Under the pieces are notes generated by a model. That model was not told where the DNA came from, did not search any database, and saw nothing but the letters and a program-made list of their open reading frames with translations. Below are positions 1-10,471 of a DNA stretch of 64,000 nucleotides, in pieces. Source of the DNA: Diaporthe sp. PMI_573 (Eukaryota > Ascomycota > Sordariomycetes > Diaporthales > Diaporthaceae); NCBI GenBank assembly GCA_021399435.1, contig JAJTUP010000156.1, forward strand, positions 1-64,000. Direction: 5' to 3'. The position numbers and the translations under genes were made by a program. Position 1 is the stretch's first letter. Each line of letters starts with the position of its first letter.

Positions 1-2435
1 CTAAAATATATCCCAGCGGACATAAAGCTATCTCCAGGTATACAGGTAGCTGAGCTACACTATGTAAAACCGCAATATAATTAGCCTGTAGAGCAAATAC
101 TAAGTATAGTATTGTATATAGAGCCGGCCTAGATAGCTCTACCACACTAAATACCCCTATCCCCTATAGAAAACTAACTCTATAGAGACTAAAAACAATA
201 GGGTCTTTAAATTATAGAGGGGTTTAAAGAGCTAGCTAGCTAGGAGCCAAGTAAATATAAGATTATATGGTTTAAGACTCTACAGCTGCCTATACCCCTA
301 CCCGATCTTATTTTATTTCAAGACTAGCTACAGTCTATACTTTATAATAGGCTTATATTCCCGGGTTAAATCAAGATAGCTATTATAGATTATATCTTAA
401 TATAAAATAAATAGTATGCCAAACATTTTTTAGTAAGGTGGTTAAGAGAGATATAATATTAAAAGAAATAAGGCTTTAGATAATAAGATTAGAAGACTAA
501 TAATAGTCCTAAAAGCCACTACTGCTAATAAGTATTAATACCTTAACTACTTACCTTTAGGAGGGACCACATTACCGGGGCAATAATAAATCACAGTTCT
601 GTATAATAGCTATATAATAAGCTGTAAATATGGCTAGATTGTATCAGCAAGAAGAACCTTAATATACATATAGACCGTTATTTCTAGGAGCTTGGTCAAT
701 TTGGGTATATTCTACCATTTCAAAGGATAGTTGCCTAGTAACAAAAGTGGGGGAGGGCTGGGTATAGCAATATAATGCTTTCTTAAGTAGAGTATATATA
801 GATGGCCTTTTAGTCAACAAGGTATATTATACAATTTGACGACTAGTCAAGCAACATAATTATATTAAAGTATAGTTAGTCAGGGTATAATTTTCCTAGA
901 TTTTTAGTACTATTACTACTACTAGTTAAAGTAAGCTATAATTACTTACCACCCTTTTAGGTCTCTAGATAAAAGTCGCCATAATACTATAACGAGTAGC
1001 CCTGGTTAGACGGCCAAACAAGAATTAAAGGTAGAAAGCTTAACCTAACCAAATCCTCATAACTGTAAAGTCTTAAGAGTCCTCTATAAGATTTCCTTCC
1101 TTAAAACTCCTTGCCTTCTACGCCGCTACTAAGCCGGTAAACAAAGTATTCAGGGTAGTATATTGTTTATCAGCAAGATCAAATTAGTTAGTTGCTATAA
1201 ATAGAGCCCCTGCTTAATACTATAACTAATAATACTCAAGCTCTTAGGAAAGGCTAAAGAAGTAGGATATTAAAATCTAATTATAACGGCAGCTAGTTAG
1301 TTACACCAGAGCAAAGCACGGCTACGATTAAGCTATTAACTGCGTGCTTTAAAGAAATATACCGCCTCGGCCATGTAAGAGAAGAGCCAGAGCTCTTAGT
1401 TAGCCCATTAAAAACATAGAGATATACGCTACGCGTTTATTTAGAGGTAGGGGATTCTTGTAATAGTAAGGTTTTCCGCCTTGTACCGTGCCCCTTTACT
1501 ATTAGGAAAAAAGTACTTAGAATCCTAATTACCTGTATATAGTACCAAATATTTTAGTAACCTCCTTGACTACTAAATAGTACCGTACCTTTTTTCTTCT
1601 TGCTATTATTACTACTTATTTAGGCAAGTAAATTAAGCTGTTATAAATCTTTATAAAAAGATGTTAGATTTTAATATTTCTTTAAGAATCACAAAATTTC
1701 TATACAGGCACTCTGCTCTAGCTCTTCTACTACTCGGCTTTACCCTACACTAGGCAGAACTCAAGGAGGAACCATAGCTAAAATAGCTGCCTAGGTATAG
1801 CCAACAATTTCTTGCCATAGATCTACCTTACCAATATAGCTTTAACTACTTAGCAAGCTAAATAAGGAAAAAGTATAAATAGACAGCATGTTCCTCCTAA
1901 TTTCTATACTTGTAAACTCCTAACCCCTTATACTCTCAGACTTTTAAACTCCTATAGTTATAAAATACTATTACTACTCTCTCGTCTTTACCTTTTTACC
2001 CTCTATCTTCTACTAAACACAAATTATAAACTATATCTTAGCTACAAACTATATATAACAACTGGTTTTAGGACCAAATACTTATATATATTAAGCAGCT
2101 CTTGTAATAAATACAGCCTATAGTGCTTAATATAAAAGTTTAATCAATAATTAAACAAGAGTACATAACAGCTTTATCCGGGAAACCAAGCACTAATACT
2201 ATAATCTAGTTTAATATATCTAGTTCTATAGGCAGCCTAGGGTATTTAAAATAAGACACTTAGGCATTAATTATTACAGGCATTATCTCTACTACGCTAA
2301 AATATAATTAGAACAGCATTACTCTTATTTCTATCTTTACCCCCTCTGGCCTCAATAAACTCAAATATAATACTATTTAGAAAGACAATATATAAACTAT
2401 ATATAATGCAATAACCTATATTAGCTAATTTGCTA
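1..2435. other. AT-rich RIP-degraded DNA, no gene recognised
   Basis: This stretch has no open frame of useful length and is rich in TA, TAG and TAA on both strands. The wording resembles decayed retroelement DNA, but I could not match any block to a named protein family. I see no tRNA, terminal repeat or other element boundary in it. Confidence 0.6.
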
Positions 2436-2439
2436 CAAG

Positions 2440-3100
2440 GCTTAAGTTAAGTATACCTACTTATATATACTTCAGAAAATGCATAGAGGCATATATATAG
2501 AAATGTATAGAATCCCCTAATGAGACCAAGCATCTAAACAGTATTCTTATTACCGATGGCTTATCTAGCAACAATAATACCTAATCTATAACCCAGACCA
2601 TCGAGTAGGCTATAATGAAGCTTTACTCCAAAGGCTTGGATCTTAAGAAATATATAGGCCTTTTATACATTGTTGTCACTGAGAACTTATATGTTATGGC
2701 TGGCTTCCGAAAGCCAGATAAGCGCGTTATATAGGGTAGTAGGAAGAACTTTAAGTGTAACTTTACCAATACAATCTACCCTTTCTCTATTTAGGCCCTA
2801 GGCAGTACCAAGAATAAGGCCGTTATTTAGATTATTCTGGCCTTAAATAATAGTAAGGCTTGTAACCAGGCCGTTAAATACCTACAAACAGGGACTTTAA
2901 AAGAGATTATAGATATTATAAATGCTTATATTAACAAGAGTTTTACAAATAAAGTCTAAATGTAGACCTTAGCAACCTTCATCACCTCGTTCGCCGCCGT
3001 CTAAGCAGTCTTATACTAGGGTAAGGTTATAAAAAGTTAACAATCTATAAAAATCAAATATATGTTCTTTTACATAAGGCAAAATAAGGTATATGCTATA
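2440..3100 (+). pseudogene. Unrecognised coding remnant with amber stops
   Basis: One forward frame stays protein-like for roughly 200 codons if its stops, nearly all TAG, are read through. Recognisable stretches include ITDGLSSNNN, YSKGLDLKKYIGLLY, GFRKPDKRVI, GSRKNFKCNF and ALNNSKACNQAVKYLQTGT. TAG in place of CAG or TGG is what RIP leaves, so this is probably a dead gene or a transposon-encoded protein. I do not recognise the family and assign no function. The surrounding AT-rich DNA suggests that it belonged to a repeated element. Confidence 0.4.
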
Positions 3101-4027
3101 ATAAATCAAAGTATTAGGAATATTTCATTAAAAATATATTCTTTAATTTTATCATTATATAGCACAAGATATATTCCGGCTTTTCTAAGACAGATATAGC
3201 CAATTTACTTTACTCTCTAGGTTTATAAAAACAAATTAATTCGCTTCTTTATATACTTACATCTTGTTAGCAATAATTTAAGGTTAGTATAGTTTCTTTA
3301 GAGTGTTTCTACAAGTACCTACCAAGTATATATAGCTTCTTAGTTATACAATATTTATATGTTATAGTAAGGGCACCGCGTATATAAGGTAGGCCGAGTA
3401 GACAAAGATAAATTTAACCATAGTTATAGCTAGCTTTAAATAATCCTTATTTTTCCTTGCTGGTTAGAATCTAACGCAATATATATATATAATCTAAGGT
3501 TTAAGAGCCTATACGGCTTGTGCTTATATCTACATCCCTAGCCACTAGCTTAGATGTTACATCTAAACGCAATATATCTGTACCTAGCCTAGTATAAAAA
3601 GGCTAATATAACCTCTTAAGACTTACCTATAAGTACATTAATGCTGCTTCTACAGTTGTACCGAGATCCCTATATTATCCTATAAGTACTCATCTAACAA
3701 CTACTCTTGTATATCCATCAAGCTTGCTAATAATATAGCTAAACAGGCTGCTGTTAAAATTTGACACCTCTAACCCCCCTTGCCACTACTTCTCTAAGCC
3801 GCTACAGTATAGCCTATATAAATATAACTATACAACGCCTCACACTTTAGCACTTGAGCCAGCTTTGCAAGGTATATATTATAGAGGTATTTTGGTATTT
3901 AGATTCTTATAACATATCTTAAATCTACCCTAGCAGCATCCTATAAAAAGAAGGATTATAAAGGAAGATACCAGGGTTGTTTATAAGTATAAAGGCAGCA
4001 GAATAGGACAGTAGGTAGTTTAGACCC
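3101..4027. other. AT-rich degraded DNA without recognised gene
   Basis: This AT-rich DNA lies between the unknown coding remnant and the TBP pseudogene. Every frame is closed by frequent stops. No repeat structure or conserved motif was identified. Confidence 0.5.
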
Positions 4028-4790
4028 TTGCGGAAATCTTGTAAGATAGAAGGTATTAGCTTAAAGGCGTAGTAGATATTATCTCAGACCTTGGCACTAG
4101 TAATAATAATCTTTCCGCTAACAAAGATTAGGAGCACGACCTTGGGCCTAACCATACAATAGATAAGACCAGGAAACAACTTAGGCTTATAGGAGCTAAA
4201 GTTATAATATTGAGAAGCCAGGCCCTTGAGATAAATTAAGAAATAGATATTATAAAAACCAACAATATTCTAGATCTTCAAGTCTATAAATTTCGCCTTA
4301 AAGCCTGTTGCAAGGGTATTAGTTAATACTACTTTTCTTTCTTAATATTTCAAAACAAGGACATAGTACCCTACCCAGCTTCTAGATAATCCGGAAATAC
4401 TTACAGCCAGCAAGCTTGAAATTATCCTCAGACTTAGCACTAGTAGCAACTATCTTTCCGCTGGCAAAAATTAAGGCAGTTGTTTTAGGCTTACAAATCT
4501 ATATGATGACGGCGGCAAATTACTTGGGATCTCATTTTTAAAGTCAGTAATGATCTACAGTATATCGGTTTAAAATACTCTCACCATACTATACATTACA
4601 GGTATAAAGAACAACGGTAGATAGCAATCCAAGTTAATTATCATCACAATGTTTCTTAAGGAATGTAGTATAAGCATTATTAAGATAATACATATAGACA
4701 AGGGAGAAACTTACTAAAGAGTAGAAATTAAGCCGCTACCAGTCTGCTGTATATCAGGAGTAGTAGCAGGAGTAGTTATAGAAAAACAGT
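4028..4790 (-). pseudogene. TATA-binding protein (TBP) pseudogene, RIP-degraded
   Basis: The minus strand encodes both TBP repeats. First half: a Pro/Thr/Gly-rich leader (TTPATTPDIQQTGSG, near 4770-4730), an apparent intron, LRNIV..NLDC (about 4660-4625), then FAAVI and [15 protein letters not shown] (about 4530-4450) and [12 protein letters not shown]. Second half: KFIDLKI-stop-[42 protein letters not shown]-stop-DNIYYAF and ILQDFRK (about 4300-4031). These are hallmark TBP strings in the right order. Stops sit where TBP has Gln (TAG for CAG) or Arg (TGA for CGA), and Glu-to-Lys changes recur, all RIP-type transitions. TBP is the general transcription factor of all three nuclear polymerases and is normally a single essential gene, so this is a dead extra copy; the functional gene must lie elsewhere. 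Confidence 0.88.
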
Positions 4791-5142
4791 ATATTTGCGG
4801 TCTTCTAGCCGTAGAGGCAATTCGGTCTGGCCCAGTTTAATTATCTTCTTATCCCCGTCTTCTTTCCGTGGCAGGACAATAGTATACTAGATAAGGAGGT
4901 CCCAATGTATGGACTCGTCTATATAATAAAGAGATCTAGCATAGCATACTTGTATATAATAACAGAGTGGCAGCAGGATATCTACAACAAGTATAAATGC
5001 AACAAGCTGTAGGCAGAAGATCTCTTATAGTAGCTAATGTCTGATTAAATAAGAGTCTGTTACAAATTACTCCATCTTTAGCGATCTTTTAAATTATATA
5101 TAGCTGGTCGGTGGTGTATTTAACAACTGATTCACAATCTTG
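4791..5142. other. Spacer between TBP pseudogene and MULE
   Basis: This AT-rich spacer has no recognised coding content. It may hold the decayed promoter and 5' leader of the TBP copy, which is transcribed leftwards from about here. Confidence 0.4.
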
Positions 5143-5174
5143 ATGAGAGGGGATATTCGCAGGGCAAGAAACGG
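5143..5174 (+). repeat. MULE left terminal inverted repeat
   Basis: Begins ATGAGAGGGGATATTCGCAG and is the reverse complement of 8627-8658 over 32 bases. Confidence 0.92.
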
Positions 5175-5446
5175 CTATTTCAGGGCAATTTTCGGCTGGT
5201 ACAGGGCAACAGGCACCGCTAGCCAATCAGAACCCCCCATTTAACCTCGCTCAACCACCTACACCCCCACAACCCAGTGCTTCTTATGCCCTCACCTACA
5301 GACCTTACCAAACCTCCTTCACCCACCAAACAACACTCCCTCGCCAACCACCCACAACTTACAATACTAACTAAGTACTTAATGTAATCAATTAATTTGC
5401 CATCGGAAATACATCTTCATCAGTCAAATTCAAGTTTTCTGGTATT

Positions 5447-8400
5447 ATGGCAATATTACTGGTCCCCAACTACACATACCTTGAGGCACAATGGCAGGCA
5501 GACTGTCATGACTGGAATACCCACATTACTACCACAAACAACCAACTTCCAGTACTTTCCCGACCTCCTAACCACCTAAAACTTTTCCACAATGGATACA
5601 ATACCTACAAGAACCTCAAGGCTAAACTAGACAAAGTCACGAAGCAAGCTAGTTATATAACAGCAAAGGGGGATTCTGGCCTCAACTATACCTATCTACA
5701 ATATACCCGCGGCACCAAACGCCCAACTACCACAGCAAATAACTCCTCTACCACAATCAAAGTTGGCTATAACTAGTCAGCGCTTGCTTACCATATAAAG
5801 CAGACTACTGGCAAATGGGTCCTCCAGGTCGATTGTCCAGATTACCAGTCTTACAGTCCTCAAGAAGTCAGGGAAGCCCAGTATAGCTGGGGCAAGCTGA
5901 CAGATCTGTAGCGCGACTTTCTTGCTCAGACTACTAAAGACCCATTAATCGCCAAGCCAAAGAAGCTCACAGAAGCGCTCTAACGAGAGTATCCAGGCGT
6001 TTAGCTAGAGCCAAACACTCTGAAGAACTGGCTGGCAGACTAGCACAGAGAGAAGCAAGGAATCTATACTCCAACTCAAGCAATATTGGATTTGCTTAAA
6101 GAGAAGGGATATTGGTACTGCTTCGCTACCAATAGTAACGATAATGTTACAGCAATCTTCTAGACAATAGACCAATAGATTGACTAGATCCAAGAGAATT
6201 AATTTACACAGTGCTTGTCGTTTAATTGTACCTATGCGACAAACAACAAGCAGATACCGTACTTCTAAGGCACTGCCGTAACCTACACGAAGAAGAATTT
6301 GCCCCTATTTTAAGATGTCATCAATAGTAAGGCGAAACCTAACTTCCGGTAGTTTCTACAGCAAGTTTATAAGCTCCTCCACCATTGCCAAGCAGACAAC
6401 CCAACGGTCTTTATAACTAACTACAATAGCGCTCTGATTTATACCTTTAGATACAAATTCCCCTAGGTACACCACCAACTATATATCTTCTACATTAATA
6501 TAAATGTTACCCTAAATATTAAGAAGAAGTAGCGAAAGCCACCGGGAGAGAAGGATGAAGAAGAGAAGGAAGCCAACGAGACTAAGGGAGGAGAAGACTA
6601 AGCAGAAGACCCGGCAACGGCCTTACTCAATACGCCAGGGAGAAATAAAGCCACGATACCTACAAAGGTCCCTGATCTAAAGGACATCCCCTATATCCGC
6701 CAGGCTCTATTTAATCTTCTGAAGGATTGTGCCTTCAGCAGTGTGTTTCATCGGCAGGGTCGCAGTAAGGTGCCTGAGGCAAATTGGGACAATTGAGAAT
6801 GGTCTGGACAACTTTGTATTAAATTTGAGTAGGCTTCTGTAAGCCCTCCTCACAGTCCCTCCGACATCGTCTTACCCGCAGGCACGCGTAGGTTGGCTCT
6901 AGTGTAAGAATGGCGAGGCCGGAAAATTTGCTTTTCAGACCTACTATCTTTAGGTTATAATAACTAGCCAACCCTAACCCTAACAGTAACCAAACTAAAT
7001 ACAGATAAACTTTAGAAATTAAGCTATCTAATAAACTAGGTTACATACTTTTTGGGTAAGAAATAAGGGAAATGCAGAGATACGAAGTTAGGGTCTTAAA
7101 ATAGCCTAAAAAATTAACTTATGGCTACCAAACTTATCTCCCGGCGTGCACGCCCTATGGGTATATAGAGAAAATCTAGTGCCAAGTTTAGGGTAACTCC
7201 TTGCATGTAGTGCCAGTGTGTGTAGTGCCAAGCACCTTGATGAGCGTTTCTGTTTGACAAATCTGCTAAAGTTTATAGAATACTCAACTAATCGCGAGAT
7301 CTATAATACGGCTTAGTAGTACCTATAAGAGAAGTTTTTAGACCAAGTAGCAATTATTAACTACCTTTAGACTTAGTATGTTAATAAAGGAGAGAAGATT
7401 ATCGCCAAATAGGCTGTGTACAAGACCTGTAAGATCCTCAACTTTAGCGTATATACGACGTCCTCTATAGAGGCTATGTACTAAAAGCTAAAGATTTATC
7501 TTAGCTACAGTATGGGTAATGTTTTCTACCTAATTGAGGCTGCCGATAAGATAATTACGGATAGTTCTTATACCTTATGTCTTGAGGAAGCCCGTCAGAA
7601 GATATCCTTATTAGAGAAGTTCAACGGGCAGAAGTGGCTAGGCAAGCTTCTATACCAGGTCTTGTGGGCTGCCCTTAAGCTTCTCGCAACGATGAGGAAA
7701 CACACAATATGTATGCTTAAGGGGGAAGTCTTACGGGGTAATTGCTTGCCCTTAACTTGCGCCTACCCTATATTTATACAGTTTGGCTTGATCTATACTA
7801 ATTGAATGGCTGACAGAGAGGAAGCTGATTTGCCCCTCAAGAGAGAGGATATTTACAAGTCTTACTAGCTGGATCGTGACCTCTCGATCAGAAACCCTTT
7901 CCTTATAGTCCTCTCGCCAATAAAGTTACTGCAAAGAAGGAAAGACCTCGTAATGTCGCTACATTTAGTAAAGACAAAGAGGGCATTCTCAGAAGCCATG
8001 GGAAGGCCGTAATAAGCAAGAAGACAACCTTAATAACCACTAGTCTAGGTAGTAAAGCAGGTGACAAGACGAGGGCGACAACGGCTTTAGTATAATATAT
8101 TAACTCAGCATTTGAGTAGAATGACAAGACCCTCCAGTCGCTGGACTAGGAGGACACCTATAGCAGGAAAAACCAGCGAGAAGTAGTCTGACGGGACCAG
8201 CAGTTAGCAGAAGGGCTTACAAAGCAAGCAACTCGCCAGCTACCAAAGCAACAGTCTGTAGAGACAGCCTTGCCAGCAGCAATGCCCTTAACCACCAGCC
8301 AGTAGCGAAAAAGCCTCGTATAAGGGCTCGTGAGACTATCAACTAGCTGCTACAGGTAGATCTAACTGTCGAGGACCTTATCGGTAACGACGAGACCTAG

Positions 8401-8560
8401 GAGGAGATTTAGGTGCTTGGGTACAAGGAGGAACGGCCCAGGCGACGAGGAAAGAAGTAGCAAAATACCAAGGCAGAAGTTATAATAGGGGCGAGCAGAA
8501 GCGATAATGGTGGCAAGTGTATAGCAATAGATGTGTAGTTAATGACTGAAGATTAGCATT
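5447..8560 (+). pseudogene. MULE transposase pseudogene
   Basis: The N-terminal part (from 5447) resembles a FAR1-type DNA-binding region: YTYLEAQWQAD, RGTKRPTTT, then GKWVLQVDCPDYQSYSP. The MULE catalytic domain follows at about 6210-6530: LSFNCTYATNNKQIP, a Phe-rich middle, TVFITNYNSAL and FPQVHHQLYIF..NIN. In the family the first two blocks carry catalytic Asp; here both read Asn, the G-to-A change RIP would cause. After the inserted repeat, the C-terminal helical part resumes (7280-7800), including SSIEAMY..LK..L.YSMGNVFYLIEAADK. Stops are mostly TAG. No active transposase is possible. Confidence 0.8.
6761..7260. repeat. ~0.5-kb dispersed repeat, copy A (inside the MULE)
   Basis: This block matches 47031-47511 along nearly its whole length, with mainly C/T and G/A differences. 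Shared landmarks are GTCTGGACAACTTTG-like sequence near the start, CAGCCCTCCTCACAGTCCCT, a CCAACCCTAACCCTAA motif, TAGGGTAACTCCTT, and GAGCGTTTCYGTTTRACAA at the end. It interrupts the transposase gene, so it inserted after the MULE. No coding potential and no clear terminal inverted repeat were seen; it is probably a non-autonomous element. Confidence 0.75.
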
Positions 8561-8626
8561 ATGTATGGTGAACCAGTAGTTAAGATAAAAATTGGTACAC
8601 CAGGGGTACATGTTGCCTTGTACCAT

Positions 8627-8658
8627 CCGTTTCTTGCCCTGCGAATATCCCCTCTCAT
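8627..8658 (-). repeat. MULE right terminal inverted repeat
   Basis: Ends ..CGAATATCCCCTCTCAT and pairs with 5143-5174 over 32 bases. Together the two arms define the transposon ends. Confidence 0.92.
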
Positions 8659-9440
8659 ATACTATACTGTTATAATTTTAATTTACTAAATCTATATAAC
8701 CTAGCATTACGTTTAACATTTGACATAAGTACGTACTTAATATATTGCTATATAGACCAAACCTTAGTATATCGATAGCTCCTTACCAAGCCAGCAGCCT
8801 TATATAGGCTCTAATTAGGAATAATGCTAAGTAATACTTTGCGAAACATTATAAAGAAATACATAAGGCCTTAGTATTGTTCTTAGAAAAAACCACTCTA
8901 CCAGATACTACTTATGTTTAGATAGTTGTCTGGTAAATATAATTAAGACCTTAGACGACCTAATTAAATGCCCGGGGGACTAGTATATCTCAAGACTAGC
9001 CTACGTATAACTAATATTGATACTGGCCGCTCTGAAAGAAAGAGTAAAAAAAGATCTTCAATATAGGCTAGTTGTTGGCAAACTCGGCAAATGTAACAAA
9101 CGCAGCTAACAGAGTAACATACTTGCTATCGATCTCTATCTTAGTGCTATAGGAAAAGTAGATAAGGATAATATACACAGACTCACGCGCCTTGCTAATT
9201 GCTGGGCTGCCCTTGCAGGGAGATATCCACTCTTGTTAGTTATATTTACAGGTACAGCTAAAAAAATAATGTAAGTCTAGTGCTTCCTGTCTTCTTACAC
9301 CAATACTTACATCTCATAGCAATAGCCACATACCAAAAGGTAGACTTAAGTCTCTTGCCAAAGAAATCTCTCTGGTCTATCCTACTAAATTGCTCGTAGC
9401 TACAGAGCGCCTAGTAAAAGACGCAGAGTTAGCTGTTAGA
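8659..9440. other. AT-rich spacer right of the MULE
   Basis: Degraded AT-rich DNA with stops in all frames and no recognised protein motif. Confidence 0.5.
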
Positions 9441-9441
9441 T

Positions 9442-9660
9442 CAGGCCTAGTATATAATTTGTGACAAACTTAGGACCAGTTAATGCAAGTAAAAAAGATA
9501 CTGGCTTAAGGAAGTATAGAACGTTCTAGATGCTAGGTAGCGTTTCTTATTAGCAGTTAACCCTAGAGTTCTGTCAAATTAGGCCCAGTATACAATTTGC
9601 AACAAACGCAAGATATATTAATGCAAGTAAAAAAGATACTAGCTTGACTGGAATATAGAA
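9442..9660 (+). repeat. Two direct ~80-bp repeats, ~138 bp apart
   Basis: Units at about 9442-9523 and 9580-9660 share AGGCCYAGTATAYAATTTG, a TTAATGCAAGTAAAAAAGAT core and GATACTRGCTT..ATATAGAA. Most differences are transitions, which is consistent with an old local duplication that was later RIP-mutated. Function unknown. Confidence 0.65.
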
Positions 9661-10471
9661 TAGTCTGTTGGCTAGTGTATTGGCGAGGCTAGTAGAGCAT
9701 AGTTAAGTTCTAGTCAGGGGATGTATGCGGAGAGTCGGAGAAAGGGATGAGCTGGCAGGCCCAGCACATCCCGCATTTAACTTACCACGCCTTATCTTTA
9801 GCCTAGGGTTGGGAAAATTGGTATCCTAAGACGAAACTCAAGTGACTTCTTAGTCATCACAGGTAGCCGCTTTTACGGTCTCCTCAAGCCCCGGCTCAGC
9901 TTCGGCTCAGTCGCTCATCAGCCCCCCTCAGCCCCCCTCAACTCCACATCAACGCAGTGCTAACCCCTCAGGCTAAGCAGCCCCATACCCTCTTGTTAAT
10001 CCCATTTCTGGGCCCTCAACTCTCAGCCCATTCCCGTCACCCTGCCCAACTTCTAAAAATCATAGCAACACCGAGCGGGAGGAAGCCTTAGGCCTCGGGC
10101 CTCATTTTAGACCCAGGGATCCCAAATTTGGACCCCTTGGACACCAGCCCGAGGACTAGTACAGAATCGAATCCTTCGATGCCTCGGAGAGGTAGACTCT
10201 CCTTGCAATCCTCCTTGCTCCCCTAACCTGATCCTATTGCGTTGGAAAGCCACTTCCACCCTTCTCACGTCTTTGTCATACTCCTCGCCTCATTCGGGCC
10301 CTAGACTTCTATCTAGTATTTAAACTCGAATTCCTCTCAAGATGGCCAATTCTCCCACCCATTCGTTCTCAAACCTCTCCTAGTATCTATCCCTCGAATC
10401 TTTTTACAAGAACATTCACACCCACCACCCCCTTTGTTCCATTATTTCCACCTTTAAATTAACCTCTTCAA
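9661..10471 (+). other. Non-coding upstream region of the DUF3435 gene
   Basis: Composition changes here from AT-rich to balanced at about 9700-9800. The stretch has pyrimidine-rich patches (for example around 10360-10460) typical of fungal promoters and leaders, and leads to the ATG at 10472. No TATA box is certain. If the DUF3435 gene is a Starship captain, the element's 5' end would be expected in or near this stretch; no target-site duplication could be assigned. Confidence 0.45.

Larger units (their letters stand above)
5143..8658 (+). mobile_element. MULE DNA transposon, complete ends, dead
   Basis: A 32-bp inverted repeat that I find to be identical in both arms lies at 5143-5174 and 8627-8658. 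Similarity continues inward (TGGTAC..GGCAACA at both ends) after an indel of about 20 bp. The left end carries three copies of CAGGGCAA (5160-5167, 5181-5188, 5202-5209), with related motifs at the right end, as expected for subterminal transposase-binding sites. The interior encodes a Mutator-like transposase with many TAG and TAA stops. MULEs usually make 9-11 bp target-site duplications; I could not see a convincing one. A smaller repeat (6761-7260) lies inside the element. Confidence 0.88.

Noticed and set aside
6967..6990. Telomere-like CCCTAACCCTAAC inside the 0.5-kb repeat
   Set aside because: Only two repeat units, also present in the second copy of the same repeat; not a telomere or an interstitial telomeric array.
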